A stretch of DNA of 64,000 nt from Prosapia bicincta (taxonomy: Eukaryota; Arthropoda; Insecta; Hemiptera; Cercopidae). The position numbers were made by a program, and so were the translations under genes. The notes beneath the pieces were generated by a model. It searched no databases. It saw nothing but the letters and a program-made list of their open reading frames with translations, and was not told where the DNA came from. Positions 44,901 through 55,576 of the stretch are shown here, in pieces (the stretch's first letter is position 1; each line of letters opens with the position of its first letter). Where the stretch lies: contig JBAIZL010000005.1 in assembly GCA_036971475.1 (NCBI GenBank), positions 174,355,386 to 174,419,385 of the forward strand. The letters run 5' to 3'.

Positions 44901-47900
44901 TCAGCTTTGTAGTCAGCTTGAGACTGATGGTAGGTGGCTTTATACAAACACACGGCAGCTTTGTAGTCAGCTTGAGAATGATGGTAGGTGGCTTTATACA
45001 AACACCCATCAGCTTTGTAGTCAGCTTGAGACTGATGGTAGGTGGTTTTATACAAACACCCATTAGTTTTGTAGTCAGCTTGAGACAGATGGTAGGTGGC
45101 TTTATACAAACAGCTATAAGCTTTGTAGGCAGCTTGAGACTGATGGTAAGTAGCTTTATACAAACAGCTATAAGCTTTGTAGTCAGCTGGAGACTGATGG
45201 TAGGTAGCTTTATACAAACACCCATCAGATTTGTAGTCAGCTTGAGACTGATGGTAGATAGCTTTATACAAACAGCTATAAGCTTTGTAGTCAGCTTGAG
45301 ACTGATGGTAGGTAGCTTTATACAAACAGCTATAAGCTTTGTAGTCAGCTTGAGACTGATGGCAGGTAGCTTTATACAAACACCCATCAGCTTTGTAGTC
45401 AGCTTGAGGCTGATGGTAGGTAGCTTTATGCAAACAGCTATACGCATTGTAGTCAGCTTGAGACTGATAGTAGGTAGCTTTATACAAACACCCATCAGCT
45501 TTGTAGTCAGCTTGAGACTGATGGTAGGTGGCATTATACAAACAGCTATATTCTTTGTAGACAGCTTGAGACTGATGGTAGGTGGCTTTATACAAACACC
45601 CGTCAGCTTTGTAGACACTGTGAGACTGATGGTACGTGGCTTTATACAAACACCCATCAGCTTTGTAGTCAGCTTGAGACTGATGGTAGGTGGCTTTATA
45701 CAAACACCCATCAGCTTTGTAGCCAGCTTGCGACTGATGGTAGGTGGCTTTATACAAACAGCTATAAGCTTTGTAGACAGCTTGAGGCTGATGGTAGGTG
45801 ACTTTATACAAACACCCATCAGCTTTGTATTCAGCTTGAGACTGATGGTAGGTGGCTTTGTACAAACTGCTGTAAGCTTTGTAGTCAGCTTGAGACTGAT
45901 GGTAGGTGGCTTTATACAAACAGCTATAAGCTGTGTAGACAGTTTGAGACTGATGGTAGGTGGCTTTGTACAAACCGCTATAATCTTTGTATACAGCTTG
46001 AGACTGATGGTAGGTGGCTTTATACAAACACACATCAGCTTTGTAGTCAGCTTGAGACTGATGGTAGGTTGCTTTATACAAACACCCATCAGCATTATAG
46101 TCAGTTTGAGACTGATGGTAGGTGCCTTTATACAAACAGCTATAAGCTTTGTAGACAGCTTGAGACTGATGGTAGGTAGCTTTGTACAAAAAGCTTTAAC
46201 CTTTCTATACAGCTTGAGACTGATGGTAGGTGGCTTTATACAAACACCCATCAGCTTTGTAGTCAGCTTGAGACTAATGGTAGGTGGCTTTATACAAACA
46301 CCAGTCAGCTTTGTAGACAGCTTGAGGCTGATGGTAGGTGGCTTTATACAAACAGCTATAAGCTTTGTAGTCAGCTTGAGACTAGTGGTAGGTGGCTTTA
46401 TACAAACAGCTATCAGCTTTGTAGACAGCTTGAGACTGATGGTAGGTGGCTTTATACAAACCGCTATAAGCTTTGTAGACAGCTTGAGACTGATGGTAGG
46501 TGGCTTTGTACAAACAGCTATAATCTTTGTAGACAGCTTGAGACTGATGGTAGGTGGCTTTATACAACCACCCATCAGCTTTGTAGTTAGCTTGAGACTG
46601 ATGGTAGGTGGCTTTATACAAACACCCGTCAGCTTTGTAGTCAGCTGGAGACTGATGGTAGGTAGGTTTATACAAACAGCTATAAGCTTTGTAGACAGCT
46701 CGAGACTGATGGTAGGTTGCTTTATACAAACAGCTATAAGCTTTGTAGTTAGATTGAGACTGATGGTAGATGGCTTTGTACAAACAGCTATAATCTTTGT
46801 AGACAGCTTGAGACTGATGGTAGGTGGCTTTATACAAACACCCGTCAGCTTTGTAGTCAGCTTTAGACAGATGGTAGGTGGCTTCATACAAACTCCCATC
46901 AGCTTTGTAGTTACCTTGAGACTGATGGTAGGTGGCTTTATACAAACACCCATCAGCTTTGTAGTCAGCTTGAGACTGATGGTAGATGGCTTTGTACAAA
47001 CAGCTATAATCTTTGTAGACAGCTTGAGACTGATGGTAGATGACTTTGTACAAACAGCTAAAATCTTTGTAAACAGCTTGAGACTAATGGTAGGTGGCTT
47101 TATACAAACACCCATCACCTTTGTAGTCAGCTTGAGACTGATGGTAGGTGGCTATATACAAACACCCATCAGCTTTGTAGTCAGCTTGAAACTGTTGGTA
47201 GGTGGCTTTATACAAAACACCCGTCAGCTTTGTAGTCAGCTTGAGACTGATGGTAGGTGGTTTTTTACAAACACCCATCAGCTTTGTAGTCAGCTTGAGA
47301 CAGATGGTAGGTGGCTTTATACAAACACCCATCAGCTTTGTAGTCAGCTTGAGAATGATGGTAGGTGGCTTTATGCAAACAGCTTTAAGCTTTGTAGACA
47401 GCTTGAGACTGATGGTAGGTGGCTTTATACAAACAGCTATAAGCTTTGTAGTCAGCTTGAGACTGATGGTAGGTAGCTTTATAGAAACAGCTATAAGCTT
47501 TGTAGTCAGCTTGAGACTGATGGTAGGTAGCTTTATACAAACACCTATCAGCTTTGTAGTCAGCTTGAGACTGATGGTAGATAGCTTTATACAAACAGCT
47601 ATAAGCTTTGTAGTCAGCTTGAGACTGATGGTAGGTAGCTTTATACAAACAGCTATAAGCTTTGTAGTCTGCTTGAGACTGATGGTAGGTAGCTTTATAC
47701 AAACACCCATCAGCTTTGTAGTCAGCTTGAGACTGATGGTAGGTAGCTTTATACAAACAGCTATAAGCTTTGTAGTCAGCTTGAGACTGATAGTAGGTGG
47801 CTTTATACAAACACCCATCAGCTTTGTAGTCAGCTTGAGACTGATGGTAGGTGGCTTTATACAAACACCCATCAGCTTTGTAGTCAGCTTGAGACTGATG

Positions 47901-49186
47901 GTAGGTGGCTTTATACAAACGCCCGTCAGCTTTGTAGTCAGCTTGAGACTGATGGTAGGTGGCTTTATACAAACACCCATCAGTTTTGTAGTCAGCTTGA
48001 GACTGATGGTAGGCAGCTTTATACAAACAGCTATAAGCTTTGTAGTCAGCTTGAGACTGATGGTAGGTAGCTTTATACTAACACCCATCAGCTTTGTAGT
48101 CAGCTTGAGACTGATGGTAGATAGCTTTATACAAACAGCTATAAGCTTTGTAGTCAGCTTGAGACTGATAGTATGTAGCCTAATACAAACAGCTATAAGC
48201 TTTGTAGTCAGCTTGAGACTGATGGTAGGTGGCTTTATACAAACACCCGTCAGCTTCGTAGTCAGCTTGAGACAGATGGTAGGTGGCTTTATACAAACAC
48301 CCATCAGCTTTGTAGTCAGCTTGAGACTGATGGTAGAGGGCTTATACAAACAGCTATAAGCTTTGTAGACAGCTTGAGACTGATGGTAGGTGGCTTTATA
48401 CAAACAGCTATAACCTTTGTAGTCAGCTTGAGACTGATGGTAGGTAGCTTTACACAAACAGCTATAAGCTTTTTAGTCAGCTTGAGACTGATGGTAGGTA
48501 GCTTTATACAAACACCCATCAGCTTTGTAGTCAGCTTGAGACTGATGGTAGGTAGCTTTATACAAACAGCTATAAGCTTTGTAGTCAGCTTGAGACTGAT
48601 AGTAGTTGGCTTTATACAAACACCCGTTAGCTTTGTAGTCAGCTTGAGACAGATGGTAGGTGGCTTTATACAAAAACCCATCAGCTTTGTAGTCAGCTTG
48701 AGACTGATGGTATGTGGCTTTATACAAACACCTATCAGCTTTGTAGTCAGCTTGAGACTGATGGTAGGTGGCTTTGTACAAACAGCTATAATCTTTGTAG
48801 ACAGCTTGAGACTGATGGTAGGTGGTTTTATACAAACACCCATCAGCTTTGTAGTCAGCTTGAGACTGATGGTAGGTTGCTTTATACAAACACCTATCAG
48901 CTTTGTAGACAGCTTGATACTGATGGTAGATGGCTTTAAACAAACAGCTATAATCTTTGTAGACAGCTTGAGACTAATGGTAGGTGGCTTTATACAAACA
49001 CCCATCAGCTTTGTAGTCAGCTTGAGACTGATGGTAGGTGGCTTTATACAAACACCCATCAGCTTTGTAGTCAGCGTTGAGACTGATTGTAGGTGGCTTT
49101 ATACAAACACCCGTCAGGTTTGTAGTCAGCTTGAGACTGATGGTAGGTGGCTTTATACAAACACCCATCAGCTTTGTAGTCACCGT
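41987..49186. repeat. 54-bp satellite array, about 133 units
   Basis: The unit contains GTAGTCAGCTTGAGACTGAT then GGTAGGTGGCTTTATACAAA and CAGCTATAAGCTTT, or CACCCATCAGCTTT in the second main variant. Both variants have period 54. The first ~350 bp and the last units are the most diverged and carry indels. 42340-43330 is almost all the first variant. From about 43380 rightwards the two variants mix. Rare variants recur in the same order at multiples of 54 (for example CAGCTGGAGACTG with its neighbours at 44211 and 45184, 18 units apart), showing multi-unit duplication. It is richer in GC than its flanks. Because 54 is divisible by 3, frames stay open on both strands: 44270-47476 plus, 1,068 codons, and 43990-47118 minus, 1,042 codons. 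Confidence 0.95.
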
Positions 49187-49199
49187 GATACTGATGATA

Positions 49200-50540
49200 C
49201 TGAGAAGAATCTGTCAATGATCCCGTTTCTACTTTTAAGAAATACATCCGTACGACGTTTACAAATAATTCAATCAAGTTCTTAATTATATATGACATTA
49301 AAAATAATTGAGTACGTTTAGCTCACTAATTTTGACTAACCTACGCACATTCCAAAACCGTACAAGAGCGTCTACAAAAGAGCCTAAAGAAGGGGCTTTT
49401 TGCATGAATTCGTGTACTTATTGCTAAGGAAACTCATGTAGGTTCTGATCGCCGTAACATATTTGACTATACCCAAGGTGCATCAAGTGGAGCCATGCTA
49501 CTTTACATAACATAACCTATAACATAAAATCAGGTGTTGTATGAAATCATATGTTACCACCTAATTTAACTCACTATCATGTTATTGAATTATTTTAGTA
49601 ATAGTTATTAAAATGTAAATTAATAATTTTTCTGCTGATAAACGAATTATGAGTAGTAGCATTTTACCTTAGTTATGTCATACTAGTTAATCCCCTTAAA
49701 CTAAGTAAAACACACTCCAAGTAAACTAAACATTTTTGAAGTAAATCAACATAATTGCGTCTACTTGTCCTTATCCTTTTTCCTACATGGAGGTGTAACG
49801 AATAAATTCCATATGACTCCGATAGAGAGTACTTTAGGTGCGTGATCTTGTACACGTGATATCTCATATTATCTCCCCGATATCCTCTTCCGAGGGGCTT
49901 TTTATCTTTAGCTTAATCCCACCTACAACAACAATCCTGCCTTATCATTCAAGGATCATAATCGTATTGTCTAATCGCCTTAATTTGCAAAAAAAAATAA
50001 TAATTAGGAATTACATTCACTATGAACTGGCTTCACAAGTGCCTCAAACAAACTTTAAAATGAAAAGTTCTACTATCCAGATATACCTGGAATAGTGAAG
50101 AGCACTTTGGCCTATGTTCACATATAAGAGAAATGAAGCAATCAGAACCAGCTGAGTTATGGATGCGTGTCATACAAGTAATTAACTTTGCTTGGGGCGT
50201 ATCAATCAATTTCCTTCAATTACCGACATTGCCAAAGCGTTACCCCAACATTTTTCACACTCAAGTTCGTTCCTCTTCATATTAACATCGAATTGTTTAT
50301 TTCAGGATGGATTTCTAAAGAAAATAAGCTTTCAAAATATCTGTAAAAACAAGGTATAATATCTCTGAGTATAGTTTTATAAAACCAAAACAATTAACAA
50401 TAAAAAATACTGTGTTAATTTTTATTTAACATTTCCAAATATAAATATTACAAAAAGAGGATTTTTATACATGTAATTGTCGATTTTATTGCTTGTAATA
50501 GCGACCCATCTTGAATAATATATTATTTAAATAAATAAAT
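49200..50540. other. Unassigned DNA with dispersed-repeat traces
   Basis: 49506-49570 (ATAACCTATAACATAAAATC and onward to ATCATATGTTACCACC) is matched at 58540-58605. 49813-49860 resembles 32370-32430. No gene recognised. Confidence 0.45.
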
Positions 50541-50548
50541 ATATACGT

Positions 50549-50624
50549 GTGTGTGTATGTGTGTGTGTGTGTTGTGTTGTGTGTGTGAGAGAGAGTGTAA
50601 ATATACATTATATTTATATATATT

Positions 50625-50683
<59 letters not shown>
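50549..50683. repeat. (TG)n-(GA)n-(TA)n compound microsatellite
   Basis: TG run, short GA run, then TA run to 50683. Confidence 0.95.
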
Positions 50684-50686
<3 letters not shown>

Positions 50687-50689
50687 AGT

Positions 50690-50860
50690 CTCAATGGTTT
50701 GAGGTAGATGAGTCAGAAATACCCTCGAAATACTGAAAACTCAGATTACACGGAAATAAGTTCCAGTACTTTACAAAAAAATAATTTATTACTTCTAATG
50801 AACCCTATTACTACTATTTTGGATGCTCAAAATGGGTTTATTGAAGTTTATTGAAATTAG
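50690..50860. repeat. Dispersed repeat, member 2
   Basis: Second copy of the family at 21385-21530, sharing CTCAGATTACACGGAAATA, GTTCC and GATGCTCAAAA in order. Confidence 0.6.
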
Positions 50861-50889
50861 TATTTACATAAATATAAAGTTGCTTTGAA

Positions 50890-51700
50890 ATACATTGTTC
50901 ACCACGGTTGCTGCAGATTTTGGAAAAAGTGTCTTCTCCTTGTGCTGCGGTGTCGCGTAAACATCTTAGCAAAAACAGCATCTATTTGGTTGTAACCGGC
51001 AATGATGACAGTTGAATCTTATATGAAAGTTTAATACGCCAACGGCTTAGCTGATTTGCCTATAGCTACTAGCTTAATTCTATGATTTCCCGTTGCGTTA
51101 GAACAAGCTAGACGGTTTTCATCTCCTTACATTTCTTGTGACCGGAGCTGCACTTTCTTCGCTAGAGGCAAGAGTTTTTCATCGTAGCATTTTATAATTG
51201 AATCCAGTTTCACCATCATTGTTACGTTGACTAGGAGAAACATTTTCCTATCTTATGAGTTTTGAAAGTTTTCACAGAATTGACAATAGTCTCCGAATCA
51301 GCAGACGGTCTTTCTCCTCACACATTGAACTGTCGCACCCTGTACCTCTTATTCCACCTGTCTAGCCTGTCTAAACTAGCAGTGAAATCATCGTCCCTGT
51401 CTTTCTAGAAATACTTCGTAAATTAATTTCTAAAATAATGCTTTTTCCTGAAGCATTAGTTTTGTAATTGGATGTCCTTTACTTCTCTGTTGGCAAAACC
51501 AAAGGGACAACACTTCGCTTGTACTATTATTCGCTGATTTCTTTTTCGCTTTTATTGTTCGTACCAGCGACCGAATACTTTGCACTACAAAACTTTACAA
51601 TTTTTACAAATTTTCACCCCCAGTCACCTACAGTCACTTCACCAACACTATATTCAGCTGCAAGTTTTATTATTGTCCCGCCCTTTCTCTAACCATTTAA
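50890..51700 (-). pseudogene. pogo/Tigger-type transposase relic
   Basis: pogo/Tigger transposases have an N-terminal helix-turn-helix (CENP-B-like) and a DDE domain, and move at TA sites. The minus strand reads IIKLAAEYSVGEVTVGDW with a following KFVKIVKFCSAKY (HTH, 51700-51590) and a weak middle part. LLPLAKKVQLRSQEM comes next, then ENRLACSNATGNHRIKLVAI continuing GKSAKPLAY (the ANATGxxKLxxLVIGKSxKP segment of the DDE domain, about 51110-51030). TVIIAGYNQIDA and KMFTRH follow. Stops interrupt every block. No terminal inverted repeat was found at either side. Confidence 0.7.
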
Positions 51701-52560
51701 TTGCTCCCAACTTTGCTTAGAAACAAATTCCCCTTAGTACCACTTTCACATTGACAAAACGTTACACCGTTGAACTCTTGAAACGAATAATCAGGTTAGA
51801 AAATTTATTGTAAGGCATTTTACAATAAATATTATATTTTGTTTTGTTGATACTGTTAAGTGTGTTTATTAAGGCAAAAACATATCACTCTTACTTATGA
51901 GCAAGTACTACTAGAAGGCTGGAGTGGAGGTTTGTTTCTAGCTTTAAGGAGATCAACTAGCATAACTATTACTGTATACGAAGGGTAACAAAGGAATGTG
52001 AATATTGAAGGATTGAAGTACGGACATAAACCTCCTGTCACAGGATATATGGGGGTTATGACATCACATGTGCAGATCGCGTACTTGGTAAAGTCGATGT
52101 ACTATCTATCGGGAACATAAATAGGTGTCTACCATTTACACTCATTATAAGGAAAACTATAAAGGAGAGATGGAATTACATAGGAGTGAGGGACGCTTAT
52201 AATCATCTTCCTGCATCGTTCTCACCTGCTAAAGGGGAATGTCTAGTTCCTTTCCTGTCTCAGACTTTTATTACTATAAGTCTGAAAAATATTTACTATT
52301 CAAAATATTTACGATAAGAATATATGCAACGTTTATTTATCTGTATTGCATTGATCTTATATAGATTATCAATACCCATATTTATCAATTTATATCTATA
52401 ACTTTTTATTTATATTATACTATATGTGATGTTTTTAAATCACAAATTACTCTTTTATAATTATAAGTTAAAAATTAGCAAGTATTTACAACTATATATT
52501 GTAAACATAATAATAAAAATACAATATATATGTATATATACATATACATACATATATATA
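51701..52560. other. Unassigned DNA
   Basis: A small inverted repeat around 51806-51836 (TTTATTGTAA/TTACAATAAA). Nothing else. Confidence 0.45.
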
Positions 52561-52601
52561 TATTATAACATAAAGTAAGCCTCTTACTTTATGTTATAAT
52601 A
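52561..52601. repeat. Perfect 19-bp-arm hairpin
   Basis: 52561-52579 and 52583-52601 are exact reverse complements with a 3-nt loop, embedded in TA-rich DNA. Likely a tiny fold-back remnant. Confidence 0.75.
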
Positions 52602-52826
52602 TATATATATATATATATATAATATTTGTTCAGGAGATTAAGTGATAATTTAAATAATATAAACATATATACAATTATTCGACTTAAAGAGAATTAATAA
52701 CATTTACAAAATCAATACGAAATCACGGTCAAGGCCAACTATTAGGTCGAAAATATGCAACGAAATTGTTTTTTTCTTAATTTATCGATTACGCTTGAAC
52801 AAAAGCAAAGCTCGCCCTCCCTAGCA

Positions 52827-52840
52827 GTTGCCATAGTAAC
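52827..52840 (+). promoter_or_regulatory. X-box (RFX site)
   Basis: GTTGCCATAGTAAC is a strict X-box match, followed by CGGTTGC. No associated gene start recognised. Confidence 0.45.
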
Positions 52841-53392
<552 letters not shown>

Positions 53393-53950
53393 TTTACTTA
53401 CTTTTATTTTTCAGAGACTTCTATTTTAAATAATTACTGGTATTATCAGGGCCAATCTTTCCTTATTACTTTTATTTTTTTTCGCTCTCTACACCTAGAT
53501 CTACCTAATAGTTTCCAGTCGCGCCTGCAATGGTAAAATGACCTAGGAGGGAGTTAGGTCTGTCAACCGAAGCATGTGATTTCCTTGCCTAGATCTCCTA
53601 GGGATAAATTCCTAGATTTCGTTAAAAACCAATGAACAGAATATTTTCCTTATCTACTATAATACTCGGGGTGGGGTATGCTGTTTTGTGTTTATTTCTT
53701 GTAAACCTTTCAGTAAGAAACTGTGAAACTGTAGGACATTAGGTTATATAAAGACTAACGACGACTAACTGGAAATTAATTTATTTTGTTTATGGGGTGA
53801 CAAAACTCACATTTAAATATTTACATGCATTTTTAATTTTTATTTTCATTTTTTTTTCTTTACTGAGAACGTCGTTAGAATATTTATAATTGTCTTTCAT
53901 TTCCGTTCACATAAATAATTCCATTAATAGAATTGCTTAATCTTATTAAC
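53393..53950. other. Unassigned DNA
   Basis: Nothing recognised up to the target duplication of the retrotransposon. Confidence 0.4.
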
Positions 53951-54047
53951 TTTCCAATTAATTTTTTTTTTGTTTGAATAGCTTGGGAGCGGGTTTAAAC
54001 TGCCCGAAGCACCGTTACCTTAGGTATATTGTACTTACCTCCCTGAT

Positions 54048-54642
54048 CTAGTCAAAGAGCCCCTTCCCTCTTACCAGGTTTAGAAGTTTCCTGACTAGTG
54101 TTTTATCTTCAACATCCTCTTCCAGAGCTTTGCTATCACCAAAGAGGTTGAAGCGCCTCTCGGCAAGTGCTTCATATCTATAATTGCTTACCTTAATTGC
54201 TGCCTGACTGTCAGAGAAAATAGCAATCCGGGTCCTGTGTATTCCCCTTCTCGCTCTCTCCCAGACAGGCATTTATAGCATATGTTTCGACCTGAAAGAC
54301 AGAGATATGCCTCCCCAAGGAAAAAACTAGTTTTACCCTTGGGTTTTTACAATACACCCCCGCTCCAGTGCTGAAGTCCACCTTGGAGCCATCTGTGTAC
54401 CGGATCTGAGCTCCCGATGTTACTGACCCTGACCATTCCATCATAGTTTGGTGGGCCTAGTCAGATGCAAACGTCCGAGTAAGGTGGTCACTGCCCATCT
54501 CCAAGACAGGTTCTTTGACCACGCACTCGATACTCATATGTCCCGAAACATCTGGGAGATTAGCCCAGTTGTTCGAGTTATGTAATCTCAATGCTGGGGT
54601 TTGTTGCTCGTGGTTGATTGCTTCCCACCTGTTGTACCTCAC
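54048..54642 (-). pseudogene. Non-LTR RNase H domain, frameshifted
   Basis: Minus strand: KEPVLEMGSDHLTRTF (pre-RNase H linker), then IRYTDGSKVDFSTGAGVY with the first catalytic Asp. ISVFQVETYAINACL follows with the catalytic Glu, then after a frameshift near 54270 ERARRGIHRTRIAIFSDSQA with the second catalytic Asp, and AAIKVSNY. Three active-site acids are in place, but the frame is broken there and near 54445. The domain removes RNA from RNA-DNA hybrids during reverse transcription. The end near 54048 lacks the final His motif and zinc-finger segment, which may be lost. Confidence 0.85.
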
Positions 54643-54744
54643 CCCTCACAACATGCAAGCCCTGGACGTTAACATGTTCCGCTTGGTTTTGGCCTCCCCT
54701 GCGTAGTGTGCTCAGGATCATTCGCCCTCCAGCTGCTCTCGCCT

Positions 54745-55077
54745 TTTTTTTTTGGAGCCGCTTTCTGGCCGCTCCACTCATACGCTTTCTCCGTAGAGAT
54801 AGCGTGCTCAACTCTACAACCATTTCACTGGTTTCTGCGGTCGGCAGCTTAGTAGCCGCCCCGCACCCCCAGTGGTGGTTGCCGTTGACACATCTGCTAC
54901 AGACTCACGATTTGCCGTCTCATTGGCTCCCGCTGTCTGTGCAGACTCAACATCAATTTGTGTGCTTACATGGTCCATTAGCTTCCCACGAGTATGGGGG
55001 AAAGAACGGTCAACCAGACCAGAACTCCCACTGCCCTGGCAAGACAGCATACAAAGAGGTTTTATCTGGTTCCTCAA
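54745..55077 (-). pseudogene. ORF1-like N-terminus of the non-LTR element
   Basis: Minus strand from an ATG at 55077: a Ser/Thr/Ala-rich stretch (VESAQTAGANETANRE), then after a shift near 54815 LRRKRMSGAARKRLQKKKAR. The SGAARKR motif after a low-complexity leader is seen in insect retroelement and DUF4780-type proteins. The rest of ORF1 is replaced by the jump to the RNase H region. Assignment as ORF1 rests on position and that motif. Confidence 0.45.
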
Positions 55078-55576
55078 GGGGATCGTGTGCTACTGAATTT
55101 TATACCCTGCAGCCATTCACCCATCGGCACGATGCCTTCCACCTTGGATTGGGTATTCAGTCACTGACCTTGAAGCACACCCCAAGTTCAGGACATTATT
55201 AACTGTTGCTCATGGAGCGAACAGCCTGCTTTACTCTCTTTTGTTACAACTGTGTCGTTAGGGTATTTTCCCGCCCATACTTCACAGCCGCATTGCCCTT
55301 GGTTCACCTGGGAGGTGAGAGTTGCATTGTGAGGACTTAATTCCCAACTACCCCAGTCCCCAGTCAGAGCAGTTATTTCTACCACACCCAACCGGTGACT
55401 GACGAGGAGGGATAATTCCTCACCTTTGAACCATTGCCTTGGTCCGGGCCTGCTTATTCAGAAACTTTCCGGAATCCTTATTCACAAGTAACCTACATAT
55501 CTGTAGGCCGTTCCACTATCCGCCACCCGTGGACCCGCCCAGTTGCTAAGGAAAGCTATCTGGGTTTCCAATTAAT

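Larger units (their letters stand above)
53951..55576 (-). mobile_element. Internally deleted non-LTR retrotransposon with target duplication
   Basis: TTTCCAATTAAT at 53951-53962 and again at 55565-55576 forms a 12-bp target-site duplication. Between them lies a minus-strand insert of about 1.6 kb, clearly less AT-rich than its surroundings. It has a GC-richer 5' leader (55564 to ~55080), an ORF1-like N-terminus, an RNase H region and a poly(A) tail (T run from 53963). Endonuclease and reverse transcriptase are absent. Complete ends with a missing middle make this a non-autonomous deletion derivative. The RNase H places it with I/R1/Jockey-type elements that carry that domain. Confidence 0.85.

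Noticed and set aside
43990..47476. Two overlapping antisense open frames of more than 1,000 codons
   Set aside because: They follow from a stop-free 54-bp tandem unit. Variants change residues freely, there is no promoter or unique sequence, and the same applies to all other frames in 42.1-49.3 kb.
41987..49186. CRISPR-like array
   Set aside because: The units are contiguous with no unique spacers, and the DNA is eukaryotic.
54618..55202. 194-codon plus-strand open frame
   Set aside because: It is antisense to the leader and ORF1-like part of the non-LTR insertion and shows no family motif.
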